Assembly: GCA_902780305.1 (NCBI GenBank)
Contig: CACZFB010000050.1
Location: 1 to 39,011 of the forward strand
Reading direction: 5' to 3'
Length of the DNA stretch: 39,011 bases
From: an uncultured Coriobacteriaceae bacterium
GTDB taxonomy: Bacteria; Actinomycetota; Coriobacteriia; Coriobacteriales; Atopobiaceae
Shown: positions 24,001 to 31,447 of the stretch, piece by piece
How the letters are laid out: each line of letters begins with the position of its first letter
Position numbering within the stretch: the first letter of the stretch is position 1
The notes under the pieces: generated by a model
The model's database searches: none
The model's input: only the letters and a program-made list of their open reading frames with translations
Told to the model about the DNA's origin: nothing
Position numbers and translations under genes: made by a program

Positions 24001-24973
24001 CGTTGGTGGCCGATCGCGCTATGGCCTGATAATAGGGACGAACCCAACCTTTGGCTATTGCCGTGTCAAGGCTTTCCAAAACGTGGACGCGAATCCGCTC
24101 CCCCTGGCTCATCTCGTTGGTAAACCAAGCGACGTGCGTTCTCCAGACTCCGCGCTCTCTGTCGCAGGCAGTCTTTGCCCTGTCGAAGCCCACGGCAGAG
24201 ATGTCGTCATCGGACTCGCACGCATACAGGCCAACGCGAACGGGCAGCTTCGCATCCAAGCTCTCACGCTCGTAGTTCGCAAGCAGGCCCAACACCACAT
24301 CCTCCACTGTCTCTGCCTCGCCAAAGGCATAGAAGTGGTCCCCGTCAAAATGTGCGCACGCATTCCTGCCAAAGGCATCGCTCAAAAGCTGCGCAAACAG
24401 GCGTAACAGCTCGTCACCCCTCATCCGACCATAGCGGTCGTTGTAGTTTTTAAAACCAGTAAGGTTGAAGGCCACGGCCACGGGTCGCATGCCCTGTTGC
24501 GCGTAGGCGTGGGACTGCGCTTCCGCAAGTTGATAGAAGTGATCCATGGTGGGAAGGCCGGTAAGCCAATCGACGGTCCTGTTGCGCATGAGCTCCACGA
24601 TAAACGCGTTGCAGATGGCACGGCCGCCTTCCTGCGACACGTGCTTGCCGTGCACGGCTACGTTGGCAATGCGCCCATGTGCAGTGCGTACGCGCAGGTA
24701 GGCGTAAGACGCCTCATCGGGAATGCGCGAAAGCTGGTGCATGAACTCCTCGACTATGGTCAGGTCTTCTTCGTAGACGATCGCACGAAAGCCGCCCGCG
24801 TAGCACTCCATGGCCTCCTGGACCGAGTCGCACTCCAGCAACGCGGCAGCATGACGATTCATGTAGACGATCTCCATCTCGCCATCGGCATAGAAGAGCA
24901 TGGCTCCACCGGGAGCCATCTCCAGATTGAGTGAGTAGTGCCCAACAACGGCATCAGAATAGCTGTTTCCCAT
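21080..24973 (-). CDS. Multidomain cyclic-di-GMP protein: PAS-GGDEF-EAL-PAS-GAF-GGDEF-PAS
   Basis: Start at ATG 24973 (GGAGGAACGG directly upstream) gives 1297 residues. Order: PAS-like sensor (about 10-125); degenerate GGDEF (about 132-285, DGDHF at 210-214 in place of GGDEF); EAL (about 300-550) with EALAR from Glu330, ELTES, DDFGSGYSSL, LVKLDMEF and LAEGVET, so phosphodiesterase residues look intact. Then come a PAS-like region (about 570-830), a GAF domain (about 835-1010), a canonical GGDEF (DALTGILNRRG, then GGDEF at 1070-1074) and a final PAS (about 1185-1290). It has no membrane segment. It should both make and break cyclic di-GMP under control of bound small molecules. The degenerate first GGDEF may bind GTP to regulate the EAL, as known for some hybrids. 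An EAL followed by a distant second GGDEF separated by PAS and GAF is an unusual order. It is monocistronic. Confidence 0.92.
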   Translation of the reverse strand: MGNSYSDAVVGHYSLNLEMAPGGAMLFYADGEMEIVYMNRHAAALLECDSVQEAMECYAGGFRAIVYEEDLTIVEEFMHQLSRIPDEASYAYLRVRTAHGRIANVAVHGKHVSQEGGRAICNAFIVELMRNRTVDWLTGLPTMDHFYQLAEAQSHAYAQQGMRPVAVAFNLTGFKNYNDRYGRMRGDELLRLFAQLLSDAFGRNACAHFDGDHFYAFGEAETVEDVVLGLLANYERESLDAKLPVRVGLYACESDDDISAVGFDRAKTACDRERGVWRTHVAWFTNEMSQGERIRVHVLESLDTAIAKGWVRPYYQAIARSATNDICGEEALARWIDPQYGFLSPGEFIPVLEKAEILYKLDLHMVDCVLDDICTKQDMGIPVVPVSVNFSVNDLVQIDIAAEVSRRADERGIDHKLLVVELTESAASSNPELFKEQVRSLHKAGFDVWMDDFGSGYSSLNTLQEFDFDLVKLDMEFVHGLEGDYGKRAQAVVSSVLHGMSRMGLDTLAEGVETNSQAQFLQNAGCNMLQGYLLCRPTSLEDILKSTAKNPREHYEESAYWDSVGRANLVDLCEVTSADIVGSASLAERPMGVVELRDNEWRVLRANDSYRVFLRGMGIAFDDGKRMLATTFNADLLDPEFPEAAERSVASGAWERIAGSLERGTGYQFYVRHIASSAYAKAFAVSSVPTLLGNALGGFGDVPVGYSVCRALFDNAHERIVDVVYAYANQMYLDVVGAKERELVGHSVFERIENVDNARERWFPYCRRAIMSGETVYDVVYSPEIDHWLSISIAPCSIEDYYVFAFTIADNEQREREKLSVSLDTADLIIDIADTFSGEASYDVAMSQLLAALSRIAHAKRVSLIEREPNALGVAFEWCDEDVEPLIGVMQGLKDVEFDAWDRLTASGPLIVPDVYNSEGIDRGVLDMLAARGITCMMVVPVKSDNVSLGYLVIDNYELDDDLDVVRLMGSVASFVAARMVNHRLVGELRRNSQRDALTGILNRRGIDLAISKQMEDRPGERFVLALMDIDDFKTVNDVHGHDVGDEALRSLAQAILESFPSDAIVGRNGGDEFLVMLYGYGMDEAGRMIGDLLARNLSCTLNGKCYHLSMSAGYASYPDQANDLMGVYRKADQALYAVKLKEKSGCRAYSPDVEGQYRMQLGFTPRDIAASVPGAIVVSRYSHNWETLFVNEEALRLFECDDFADYMRLSGGTFVSVMHPDDIQRVHEELDAQIGTEDNEGKSFVTYRVVTKNKEVRNVLGSGRLVDVEGLGRVYYELIVNIDECRQAGACMGDAS

Positions 24974-25354
24974 CCGTTCCTCCGTCAGGTGCTCGATGCG
25001 CCCTACACCACCCAATGATATCGAAGGATGGGTAACTCTTGGATGATTCATCTGGTAAACGGCTCATTAGTGATAGCGGCACTCAAATGGCGCAGTTGGG
25101 CACATAACCGGTATCGCGCATCCTCGATAGGGTGACGCCCTTCTACTCAAGGAGCGTGGTGTTCATAGACTCGTTCACGCGGATTCGGCTCGGCGAACCG
25201 CAGGTATTCCGTACGGTCATACCCAAAGATTCCCGACCGTTTCTCCGACGCATTCCTTGAGTTCGAATGGCAATAAAAGTGATACTATTTTTGTACTTTT
25301 TCGATTGCACTTGCGCCCAAGAGCAACCTCAACGGCGCGTCAAAGGAGGACTGA
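24974..25354. other. Intergenic region upstream of two divergent genes
   Basis: This 381-base stretch holds the promoter regions of the divergent cyclic-di-GMP gene and queT. I see no gene. A candidate queT promoter is listed separately. Between it and the queT start, TGCGCC (25306-25311) and GGCGCG (25335-25340) can pair as a short stem above the ribosome site. Confidence 0.5.
25257..25286 (+). promoter_or_regulatory. Candidate promoter of queT
   Basis: TTGAGT (25257-25262) and GATACT (25281-25286) stand 18 bases apart in an AT-rich patch, leaving an untranslated leader of about 60 bases before the gene. The leader contains a short GCGCC/GGCGC stem. I looked for the preQ1-I and preQ1-II patterns that often control queT and did not find either. 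Confidence 0.45.
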
Positions 25355-26092
25355 ATGGAAGAGAGAAGATCCATGTGGCACTTCGTCACCCGTGTAGCCG
25401 CCATTGCGGCGCTCTATGCCGCAGCCACCATAGCGTGGTCGCTCATGGGAGGGTCTCTGTCGTGGGGTCCCATCCAGCTCCGTCTTTCCGAGGCGCTCTG
25501 CATGCTCGCAATCTTTACCATCGACGCCGTTCCCGGCCTCGCCATAGGCTGTGCCATTGCAAACATCATCAACACCGGCATCGCCGGCCTTGGCACCTTT
25601 TCGGCGTTTGACTACGTGTACTGCACGTTGGTAATCGTTCTAAGCCTGCTCTTTACCTGGAAGATGCGCCAGCGTCCCGCGCTCTGCGCCTTGGCGCCAC
25701 TGGCCGCCAACGTTGCCATGGCTTTTGTTATCAAGGCAAACTTTGGTACTGCTAGCGTGTTCGATGTGGTCTTTGGATCGCTGGCAACGGCGGTCGGTGC
25801 TCGCTTTACGTGGAAGTTCCGCGATCGCCCCGTCGTCGCCGCTGCAGGACCGGTGATCTCTAACGCCCTCATCATCTCGGCGTATCTTCCCCTCATGCCT
25901 CAGAGCGCAGACTTCTACGTCATCCCCTTTACGCACATCTCCCCCGAGGGCTCATATGCACTCATGTTCCTCTTTGGCGTGGTTTCCATAGGGTTAGGCG
26001 AGGCGATCGTGATGTATGCGCTCGGACTCCCGCTCGCCCACGCGCTCAGGAGAACAAGGCTTGTCCGCTTTTTGACGCAACCCCACGATTAG
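25355..26092 (+). CDS. queT: QueT-family transporter (ECF-type substrate-binding component)
   Basis: The 245-residue protein has about six membrane helices and the family blocks WGPIQLRLSEALCMLAIFT, DAVPGLAIGCAIANI, FDVVFGSLATAVGAR and LGEAIVMYALGLPLA. QueT proteins are S components of energy-coupling-factor transporters that take up queuosine precursors such as preQ1. No queuosine synthesis genes or ECF ATPases are in the window, so it presumably shares a common ECF module. AAAGGAGG stands 5 bases before ATG 25355. The 3' end overlaps a small ORF on the other strand by 47 bases. Confidence 0.92.
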   Translation: MEERRSMWHFVTRVAAIAALYAAATIAWSLMGGSLSWGPIQLRLSEALCMLAIFTIDAVPGLAIGCAIANIINTGIAGLGTFSAFDYVYCTLVIVLSLLFTWKMRQRPALCALAPLAANVAMAFVIKANFGTASVFDVVFGSLATAVGARFTWKFRDRPVVAAAGPVISNALIISAYLPLMPQSADFYVIPFTHISPEGSYALMFLFGVVSIGLGEAIVMYALGLPLAHALRRTRLVRFLTQPHD

Positions 26093-26195
26093 ACGTGCTG
26101 ACCTCCGTGGCAGAGAGCAACGTATTGGACGGGTGGGCAATGTCGGTCAGCGACTCGTAGATCTCCCTGAGCTCCTCGATCATTGCCTCGTTCAT
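26046..26195 (-). CDS. 49-residue ORF, possible small peptide
   Basis: ATG 26195 follows AGGAGG by 4 bases, an excellent ribosome site. The product starts MNEAMIEELREIYESLTDIA, probably a helix, and ends in a polar Ser/Thr-rich tail. It is the third frame in the PAP2, XRE minus-strand series, 52 bases after the XRE gene. Its last third runs antisense into the 3' end of queT, so the tail is constrained by two genes. I do not recognise a family. It could be a regulator partner or signal peptide, but this is inference. Confidence 0.5.
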   Translation of the reverse strand: MNEAMIEELREIYESLTDIAHPSNTLLSATEVSTSNRGVASKSGQALFS

Positions 26196-26247
26196 ATTGC
26201 CTCCTCGTGGTATCCGATTTGTTTGCTGGGTAGAGGGGTCGCATGCC

Positions 26248-26850
26248 CTAGCGGTCGCGCCTCCAGAGCAGAACGGCCTTCGTCGCAAATAGCGCGAAGC
26301 AGGTGATTCCGGCGTAGGGCTGTCTCGCCAGGATAAAGACGGCCACGCTGGCGGCGGAAAGCGCGACCCCCACCACCAGAGCCACCTCTCCCCAACGGCC
26401 TTCGATGCGGGATGCGACGAGCTCGCAGAACCCGCAGAGCACGGTCGCCCCGACGCATGCGACAAAGACCGCCATGATCCACGTGCTGGTGCTAGTGAGT
26501 GCGAACATGCTGACCGTGGTCGGAACCTCGGGGCCGTTGCCAAACATCGGCACGACCAGGAGCAGCGCCGGCAGGACGTCCAGCAAGCCACACACCAGCG
26601 ACGCATATCCGCGCGCAAAGGACCTCTTCTCGGCCTGTGCAGCCGACACGACCTCGTCCGGGCTTATGAGCTCGTCTACCGTCACCGAGAAGAAGCGCGA
26701 CACCTCCCTCAGCGAGTCGATGCTCGGATAGCCCCTTCCGGACTCCCACTTCGACACGGCCGTTCTCGACACGAAGAGCGCCTCGGCAAGCTGCTCCTGC
26801 GTGAGCGAGCGCGCCTTTCTTAGCTCCCTGAGCTTCTCGCTGAATTCCAT
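26248..26850 (-). CDS. XRE-family helix-turn-helix regulator with membrane domain
   Basis: ATG 26850 follows GGAGGGGTGACG; the product has 200 residues. Residues 1-65 are a Cro/CI-type helix-turn-helix (LRKARSLTQEQLAEALFVSR, then TAVSKWESGRGYPSIDSL). Residues about 85-198 form four hydrophobic segments, for example GLLDVLPALLLVVPMF and WIMAVFVACVGATVLCGF. Such one-component membrane-tethered regulators bind DNA at the inner membrane face and respond to membrane or peptide signals. The gene lies 14 bases after the PAP2 gene, so the two share a transcript. Confidence 0.87.
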   Translation of the reverse strand: MEFSEKLRELRKARSLTQEQLAEALFVSRTAVSKWESGRGYPSIDSLREVSRFFSVTVDELISPDEVVSAAQAEKRSFARGYASLVCGLLDVLPALLLVVPMFGNGPEVPTTVSMFALTSTSTWIMAVFVACVGATVLCGFCELVASRIEGRWGEVALVVGVALSAASVAVFILARQPYAGITCFALFATKAVLLWRRDR

Positions 26851-26864
26851 CGTCACCCCTCCGA

Positions 26865-27530
26865 TTATGTGGTGGTAAACCTTACGTCGACTCGCGCGAC
26901 GGCGTGCCGGTACACCGCGAACAGGCCTGACGCCAGAAGAACCGATCCGACGATGTCGGTGGCCCAATGCACGCCGGAGACCAGCCGCCCGAGGACCATG
27001 AGGGCAGAGAATACGACCACGAACGCGACGATGGCGCCCTTGGCCTGCGCACCCTTCATTCTCCGCGCGACCTGGTAGGCCAGCGTCGGCATGACGCCCA
27101 GGACCAGCAGCGTCGTCGAGGACGGGTAGGACGCCTCCATGACGCCGTCGATGGGAATCGGCCGGTAGTTGACCGGATACATCTCGAAGGCCAGGTATGC
27201 GGCTGCGACCACGACGTAATGGACGCCGAGGAGCAGCAGGTCGGGGTCGACCTTGAGCAAGCTCCTTCGTTTGACGAGCTGCGCGATACCCAGAGCGCCG
27301 AACCCGAGGCAGACGACCACCGGTACGAGGCCGAGCCAGTCGGTGAACACGTATATTCCCATGTGCACACCCGTCAGACCGTGGAACCAGGTGTTGAAGG
27401 TCGCGAAGCCGATGTCCGTGCCGTTCTGCCCGACCGGTTGCACGTCCACAAGCTGAACCAGAGCCGTCCAGAGCGCAAATGCCGCAAGCAATGCTGCCCC
27501 CAACACGAGGTCCCTTCTTGATTTTGCCAT
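26865..27530 (-). CDS. PAP2-family membrane phosphatase-like protein
   Basis: Start ATG 27530 (221 residues) is chosen by the onset of the membrane domain after MAKSRRDL; GAGAGGG lies immediately upstream, and AGGAGA about 17 bases upstream. There are about six membrane helices. The PAP2 motifs are present in variant form: NYRPIP near the first motif, YPSSTT where PSGH is usual, and SGVHWATDIVG as the third motif with the catalytic-type histidine. The PSSTT variant lacks the usual histidine of motif two. I believe related sequences occur in Firmicutes, so it may be a natural subfamily rather than decay. It probably dephosphorylates a lipid phosphate at the membrane surface. It is the first gene of an operon with the XRE regulator. 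Confidence 0.85.
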   Translation of the reverse strand: MAKSRRDLVLGAALLAAFALWTALVQLVDVQPVGQNGTDIGFATFNTWFHGLTGVHMGIYVFTDWLGLVPVVVCLGFGALGIAQLVKRRSLLKVDPDLLLLGVHYVVVAAAYLAFEMYPVNYRPIPIDGVMEASYPSSTTLLVLGVMPTLAYQVARRMKGAQAKGAIVAFVVVFSALMVLGRLVSGVHWATDIVGSVLLASGLFAVYRHAVARVDVRFTTT

Positions 27531-27669
27531 CCCTCTCACTTTGATTCTCCTCTCAATCGGCGGACCCATGGCAAGGCGAAGGTATCCGCCATGGGGGCTT
27601 CCGGGAAAGAGCCGTGCCGTCACATCGACGACACGACCCGTGTTATCGTTCTCTAGCTGGGGTTTTCCG

Positions 27670-28386
27670 CTACCTGCGCCTAAGCCTCACGGCGATGGTG
27701 TTAAGGTAGTCGAGCGCGCCGGCCTCGACGGCCGCACGGTCGCCCGCGGCGTACTCGTTGTCGCACGCCACCCAGTCGGCCCACGCCTCGCGTGTGCAGG
27801 ACATCTCGCGCATGTCCAGGATCTCGACGCCATCGGTCTGCCCGATGTTTTCGCGCCACCAGCCTATGTCGTGCATGAACTCGAGCTGCTCGGGCGTCCA
27901 GGACGCGAGCAGGCACGCAGGCAGGTCGTCGTGGCAGTCGCGCACCATGCCGGGGATGGCGAAGAGCAACTCTCCGCCTCGCTTTACGAACGGCAGCAGG
28001 TGCGTGCCCAAGTACGCGGGGTCGCGGCCGAAGTAGTTGTACGAGTCGACGCTCACCACGGCGTCGAAGAACCCGTGCGCGAAGGGTAGCGCTGTCGCGT
28101 CCGCTTTGAGTGGCACGACCTGACGATTGGTGAGACCGCACCCCTCTAAGAAGCGCATGTTGTCGGAGGGATCACTCCAGAGGTCGGCGGCATAGACGAT
28201 AAACCCGCACTCGCGCGCCATGAGGGCGCTCGTGAGCCCGGCCCCGCTGCCAAGGTCGAGCACAACGGAGCCCACAGGGATGTCGGCGAGGGCCAGCAGC
28301 TCCTCGCAGAGCTTGAGCGGGTTGGGTCCCATGCTGCGTTCGCGCATGATGGATTGAGGGAAGGTTTCTGCCTTCGGGAAATTCAT
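27670..28386 (-). CDS. Class I SAM-dependent methyltransferase
   Basis: The 238-residue protein contains the SAM-binding motif I VVLDLGSGAGLTSALMAREC (residues about 41-60). Motif II is the acidic YAADLW, and FFDAVVSVDSYNYFG is motif IV. A GGELLFAIPGM segment follows. It resembles UbiE/BioC-like small-molecule methyltransferases. The methyl acceptor cannot be read. AGGA precedes ATG 28386 by 9 bases. It stands alone between the PAP2 operon and a second, membrane-bound methyltransferase on the other strand. Confidence 0.9.
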   Translation of the reverse strand: MNFPKAETFPQSIMRERSMGPNPLKLCEELLALADIPVGSVVLDLGSGAGLTSALMARECGFIVYAADLWSDPSDNMRFLEGCGLTNRQVVPLKADATALPFAHGFFDAVVSVDSYNYFGRDPAYLGTHLLPFVKRGGELLFAIPGMVRDCHDDLPACLLASWTPEQLEFMHDIGWWRENIGQTDGVEILDMREMSCTREAWADWVACDNEYAAGDRAAVEAGALDYLNTIAVRLRRR

Positions 28387-28691
28387 GGTCTTGTCCTGTT
28401 CTGTGAGAATCCGTTACCTGTGGATGGATTCGGAACGCAGCGAACCTGGGACAGCCTATGTGCCCCCTCACGAGTCGTTAGGTTCTAGCGTTCCCTACAG
28501 AACAATGACCAAAAAGACATCCCCTTGGATGGCCGTCGCCGCGAGGCCCCGTGCCCCGCACATCACCAGCATCATATCATGCCGACTACGATTGTGGAAC
28601 ACCACGGCACTTACAATTCAAAGGCGCAGGCTCCAGTTGTTACTAATGCGGTAGCATCTTACATACGGCAGGAGTTTATGGAGGCGGGTCG
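28387..28691. other. Intergenic region between divergent methyltransferase genes, with a candidate promoter
   Basis: No gene is visible in these 305 bases. For the plus-strand gene, TTGTTA (28636-28641) and TACATA (28659-28664) stand 17 bases apart, 27 bases before the start. The rest holds no clear repeat. Confidence 0.5.
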
Positions 28692-29375
28692 ATGAGCAGC
28701 AAGGGCTTGGCAGCATACTTTGTACGACTATTCGCGGAGCGCGCAATCGGGCTTCTGCTCTTTCTAATTGGCTCCGGCTGGGTCCTAGGTTCGAGGGGCG
28801 CGTCGTGGTTCATCGTCTACTTTGCCGCAATAGGTTCGGTGTTCTGGCTGTATCGCGCAGCGCCCGACACGATGGCCGCACGTCTTGCCATCACGGAAAC
28901 CAAGGATGCGACGCCCGTCTGGGATAAGGTCCTGCTTGCGACATTCTGGCTGCTAGCTTACTTCGTCGTATACTGGGTCGCGGGGGTAACATGCAACCCC
29001 GCGCTGTCCCTAGATGTCGTCGCCGTTGCAGGGCTCGCCCTCTATCTACTCTCGAGCGCGCTTACGGCATGGGCCCTATACGAGAACCGCTACGCCGAGG
29101 CCGTCTCCCGCCTGCAAGCTGAGCGGGGTCAGATCGTATGCCGCACCGGACCGTACGCCTACGTGAGACACCCCATGTACTCCGCAATAATCCTCTGGTG
29201 CGTCTCCGTCGTCATGGTGTTCCCAAGCGCGTGGGTTGCCGCGGTGGCAGGCGCAGTCGCCTTGGTTATCGTAATACGCACGGCCCTTGAGGATTCGATG
29301 CTCACGCGCAGTCTGGATGGGTATTCAGAGTACAAGGACAAAGTCCGCTGGCGGCTCGTGCCTTTTGTTTGGTAG
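28692..29375 (+). CDS. Isoprenylcysteine carboxyl methyltransferase (ICMT/PEMT) family membrane protein
   Basis: The 227-residue protein has about five membrane segments. It carries the conserved SAM-binding block GPYAYVRHPMYSAIIL at about 154-169 and the later acidic RTALED. In bacteria these enzymes methylate lipid-like or membrane-soluble acceptors; the substrate here is unknown. GGAGG sits 7 bases before ATG 28692 and a good promoter lies 27 bases upstream. A roughly 200-base part of this gene (about 28961-29157) is repeated, with few changes, at about 31202-31402. Confidence 0.9.
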   Translation: MSSKGLAAYFVRLFAERAIGLLLFLIGSGWVLGSRGASWFIVYFAAIGSVFWLYRAAPDTMAARLAITETKDATPVWDKVLLATFWLLAYFVVYWVAGVTCNPALSLDVVAVAGLALYLLSSALTAWALYENRYAEAVSRLQAERGQIVCRTGPYAYVRHPMYSAIILWCVSVVMVFPSAWVAAVAGAVALVIVIRTALEDSMLTRSLDGYSEYKDKVRWRLVPFVW

Positions 29376-29550
29376 GAGGACGCACTCTTAAACGCGCGTG
29401 CAAAGTCATCTAGCAGATCATGCCCTGTCACACTACTTGCGAGAGGAGTGATACGGGTATTCTGCTAAGCCCAGCGACATGCCCAAACTCGTCGAGACGC
29501 ATGAGCCGGCGAGGGCTCTTCATCCCTATGCCCGCATCTCTGAGCACTTA

Positions 29551-29600
29551 CCAAAAAGGCGCCGCGGAACCACGTCCGAAGCGCCTGGAGAATCGCACAG
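29551..29600 (-). repeat. Terminator-like repeat, copy C (no guaA tail)
   Basis: This shares ACCAAAAAGGCGCC..GCGCCTGGAGAATCGCACAG with copies at 33148 and 35291. On the minus strand the stem AGGCGC..GCGCCT is followed by TTTTTGG, a Rho-independent terminator pattern. The homology stops before the guaA-like tail seen in the other two copies. Confidence 0.7.
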
Positions 29601-29667
29601 CCGTATGTCCTGTCGGCTTTGGGCATCGGACCCACGGGCCCATCGGAAATGCTGCCGAATACGGACA

Positions 29668-29749
29668 AGTTCTGCGCATCGTGCAAATGGCAAGGAGTAA
29701 AGTTCTGCGCATCGTGTAATATTGATGCAAAAGAGTTCTGAGCATCGTG
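29668..29749 (+). repeat. Three 16-bp direct repeats with exact 33-bp spacing before the ATPase gene
   Basis: AGTTCTG(C/A)GCATCGTG occurs at 29668, 29701 and 29734. The exact 33-base period equals about three helical turns, so a bound protein would sit on one DNA face each time. The last copy ends 11 bases before the ATPase start codon, overlapping its ribosome site. This suggests an operator, perhaps for autoregulation. A TAATAT hexamer lies at 29717-29722 between the second and third copies. Confidence 0.8.
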
Positions 29750-29760
29750 ATGGGAGCACC

Positions 29761-31122
29761 ATGCTTCAAAGAAAGGCATATGACCGGCTTCTTGAGTGGA
29801 AGAGGGAGAGCAAGGGTTCCTCCGCCCTTCTTGTGGAGGGCGCTCGGCGCGTGGGCAAGACCACGCTCGTTGCGGGGTTTGGGCGGCGCGAGTACAAAAG
29901 CTGCCTGTTCATAGACTTCAACGAGGCTGACCGTGAGGTCATTTCGTACTTCGAGGACTACCGTACCGACCTCGATACGCTCTTCCTCTACCTCTCCGCC
30001 TACTATCGTGTCGACCTTTTCGAGCGAGACACATTAGTGGTCTTCGACGAGGTCCAGTTGTACCCTCCCGCTCGCGCCCTCATTAAGTTTCTCGTGGCGG
30101 ACGGGCGGTACGATTACGTGGAAACCGGCTCTCTGCTCTCAATCAGGCAAAACGTGGAGGGCATACTGCTTCCCTCGGAGGAGGACGTGCTTCGGCTCGA
30201 CCCGCTCGACTTCGAGGAGTTCCTTTGGGCAATGGGGGAACGCCAACTTGCCGAGCTCATCAAGCTGCAGTTCTCGTCGCTCAAGCCAATGCCAGATGGC
30301 CTGCACAGGAGGGCCATGGGGCTGGTGCGCGAATACATGTTGGTGGGAGGTATGCCGAGCCCGCTCGCAGAATATGTTGAGCATCGTAAGTTCGCTCCGG
30401 TGGAGATGGAGAAGCGCCGCATCGTTCAGTTGTACCGAAACGACATCGCGCGCTTTGCGCGTGGATATGAGTACCGCGTGACATCGGTCTTCGACGAGAT
30501 TCCCGGCCAGCTCTCCAAGCATGAGAAGAAGTTTACGCTCAGCTCTTTGGGAAAAGACGCGCGCATGAGGACATACGAAGAGGCGTTCTTCTGGCTTTCG
30601 GACGCGAGGATCGCAAACATGTGCTATGCGGCATCCGAACCAAGTGTGGGGCTTGCGCTGAGCAAGAACTCGCCCGCCCTCAAGTGTTACATGGCAGACA
30701 CCGGCTTGCTGGTGACCCTTGCGTTTGGGAACGGACGCGAGACGGGCGAGGACGTCTATCGGTCCATTCTGCGAGGCGACATCGGCATAAACGAAGGCAT
30801 GCTCACGGAAAACGTCGTGGCGCAGATGCTGGTTGCGGCAGGGCATAAGCTGTACTTCTATGCGCAGTCCGGAAAGAAGGCGGACGAGCAGCGCATGGAG
30901 ATAGACTTTCTTATTGTTAAGTCCTATGCGAACGCGGCCGGCAAGCCACGCGTGAGTCCCATTGAGGTCAAGTCACCCCGACAGTATGGGACAACCTCGC
31001 TTGACCGATTCAAAACAAGGTTCAACAAGTACGTCGGCACGCAATACGTGCTTCACCCCAAGCAGCTAAGGGTTGAGGGAGACAGGGTCTACCTGCCCCT
31101 TTACATGGGGTTCTGTCTGTAG
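29761..31122 (+). CDS. AAA-type ATP-binding protein of the DUF4143 group
   Basis: ATG 29761, with GGGAG 5 bases upstream, gives 453 residues. The P-loop GARRVGKTTL is at 27-36 and the Walker B motif TLVVFDEVQLYP follows at about 92-103. The C-terminal part, around NVVAQMLVAAGHKLYFYAQ and PIEVKSPRQYG, is the DUF4143 domain with its nuclease-like E..K pattern (MEIDFLIV, IEVK). This family (COG1373) is abundant in anaerobes, is often linked with mobile DNA, and has no firmly established role. The gene appears intact in a region where most neighbours are broken. It is preceded by three phased repeats that probably control it. Confidence 0.9.
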   Translation: MLQRKAYDRLLEWKRESKGSSALLVEGARRVGKTTLVAGFGRREYKSCLFIDFNEADREVISYFEDYRTDLDTLFLYLSAYYRVDLFERDTLVVFDEVQLYPPARALIKFLVADGRYDYVETGSLLSIRQNVEGILLPSEEDVLRLDPLDFEEFLWAMGERQLAELIKLQFSSLKPMPDGLHRRAMGLVREYMLVGGMPSPLAEYVEHRKFAPVEMEKRRIVQLYRNDIARFARGYEYRVTSVFDEIPGQLSKHEKKFTLSSLGKDARMRTYEEAFFWLSDARIANMCYAASEPSVGLALSKNSPALKCYMADTGLLVTLAFGNGRETGEDVYRSILRGDIGINEGMLTENVVAQMLVAAGHKLYFYAQSGKKADEQRMEIDFLIVKSYANAAGKPRVSPIEVKSPRQYGTTSLDRFKTRFNKYVGTQYVLHPKQLRVEGDRVYLPLYMGFCL

Positions 31123-31158
31123 TTGCAATTTGGGACCAAGAAAGTGGGGCGCCCAACG

Positions 31159-31205
31159 TCAGGGCAGCATCTTGGTGAGGTCGCGTGCACCGTAGATGAC
31201 TACTT
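31159..31205 (-). pseudogene. Short C-terminal fragment of an unidentified small protein
   Basis: The minus strand reads DEVVIYGARDLTKMLP-stop, ending at 31159. Its upstream part is cut off by the duplicated methyltransferase fragment. The composition suggests the end of a small toxin-antitoxin or similar accessory protein, but there is too little for a family call. Confidence 0.35.
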
Positions 31206-31402
31206 CGTCGTATACTGGTCGCGGGGGTAGCATGCGACCCCGCGCTGTCCCTGGATGTCGTCGCCGTTGCAGGGCTCGCCCTCTACCTGCTCTCGAGCGC
31301 GCTTACGGCATGGGCCCTTTACGAGAACCGCTACGCCGAGGCCGTCTCCCGCCTGCAAGCAGAGCGGGGTCAGATCGTATGCCGCACCGGGCCGTACACC
31401 GG
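31202..31402 (+). pseudogene. Duplicated internal fragment of the ICMT-like methyltransferase gene
   Basis: About 200 bases repeat 28961-29157, from ACTTCGTCGTATACTGG through CGAGAACCGCTACGCCGAGG to CGTATGCCGCACCGG, with roughly a dozen changes and a one-base loss (ACTGGGTCGCG became ACTGGTCGCG) that breaks the frame. The copy lacks both gene ends and cannot code for the enzyme. The two copies flank the phased repeats and the ATPase gene as direct repeats. Confidence 0.9.
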
Positions 31403-31447
31403 CCGCGTTTGCCCTGGCAGCGATGATAAAAGAGCCGAAGTGCACGT

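Noticed and set aside
25290..25354. preQ1 riboswitch in the queT leader
   Set aside because: Only a short GCGCC/GGCGC stem is visible; the conserved A-rich tail of class I and the paired elements of class II are missing.
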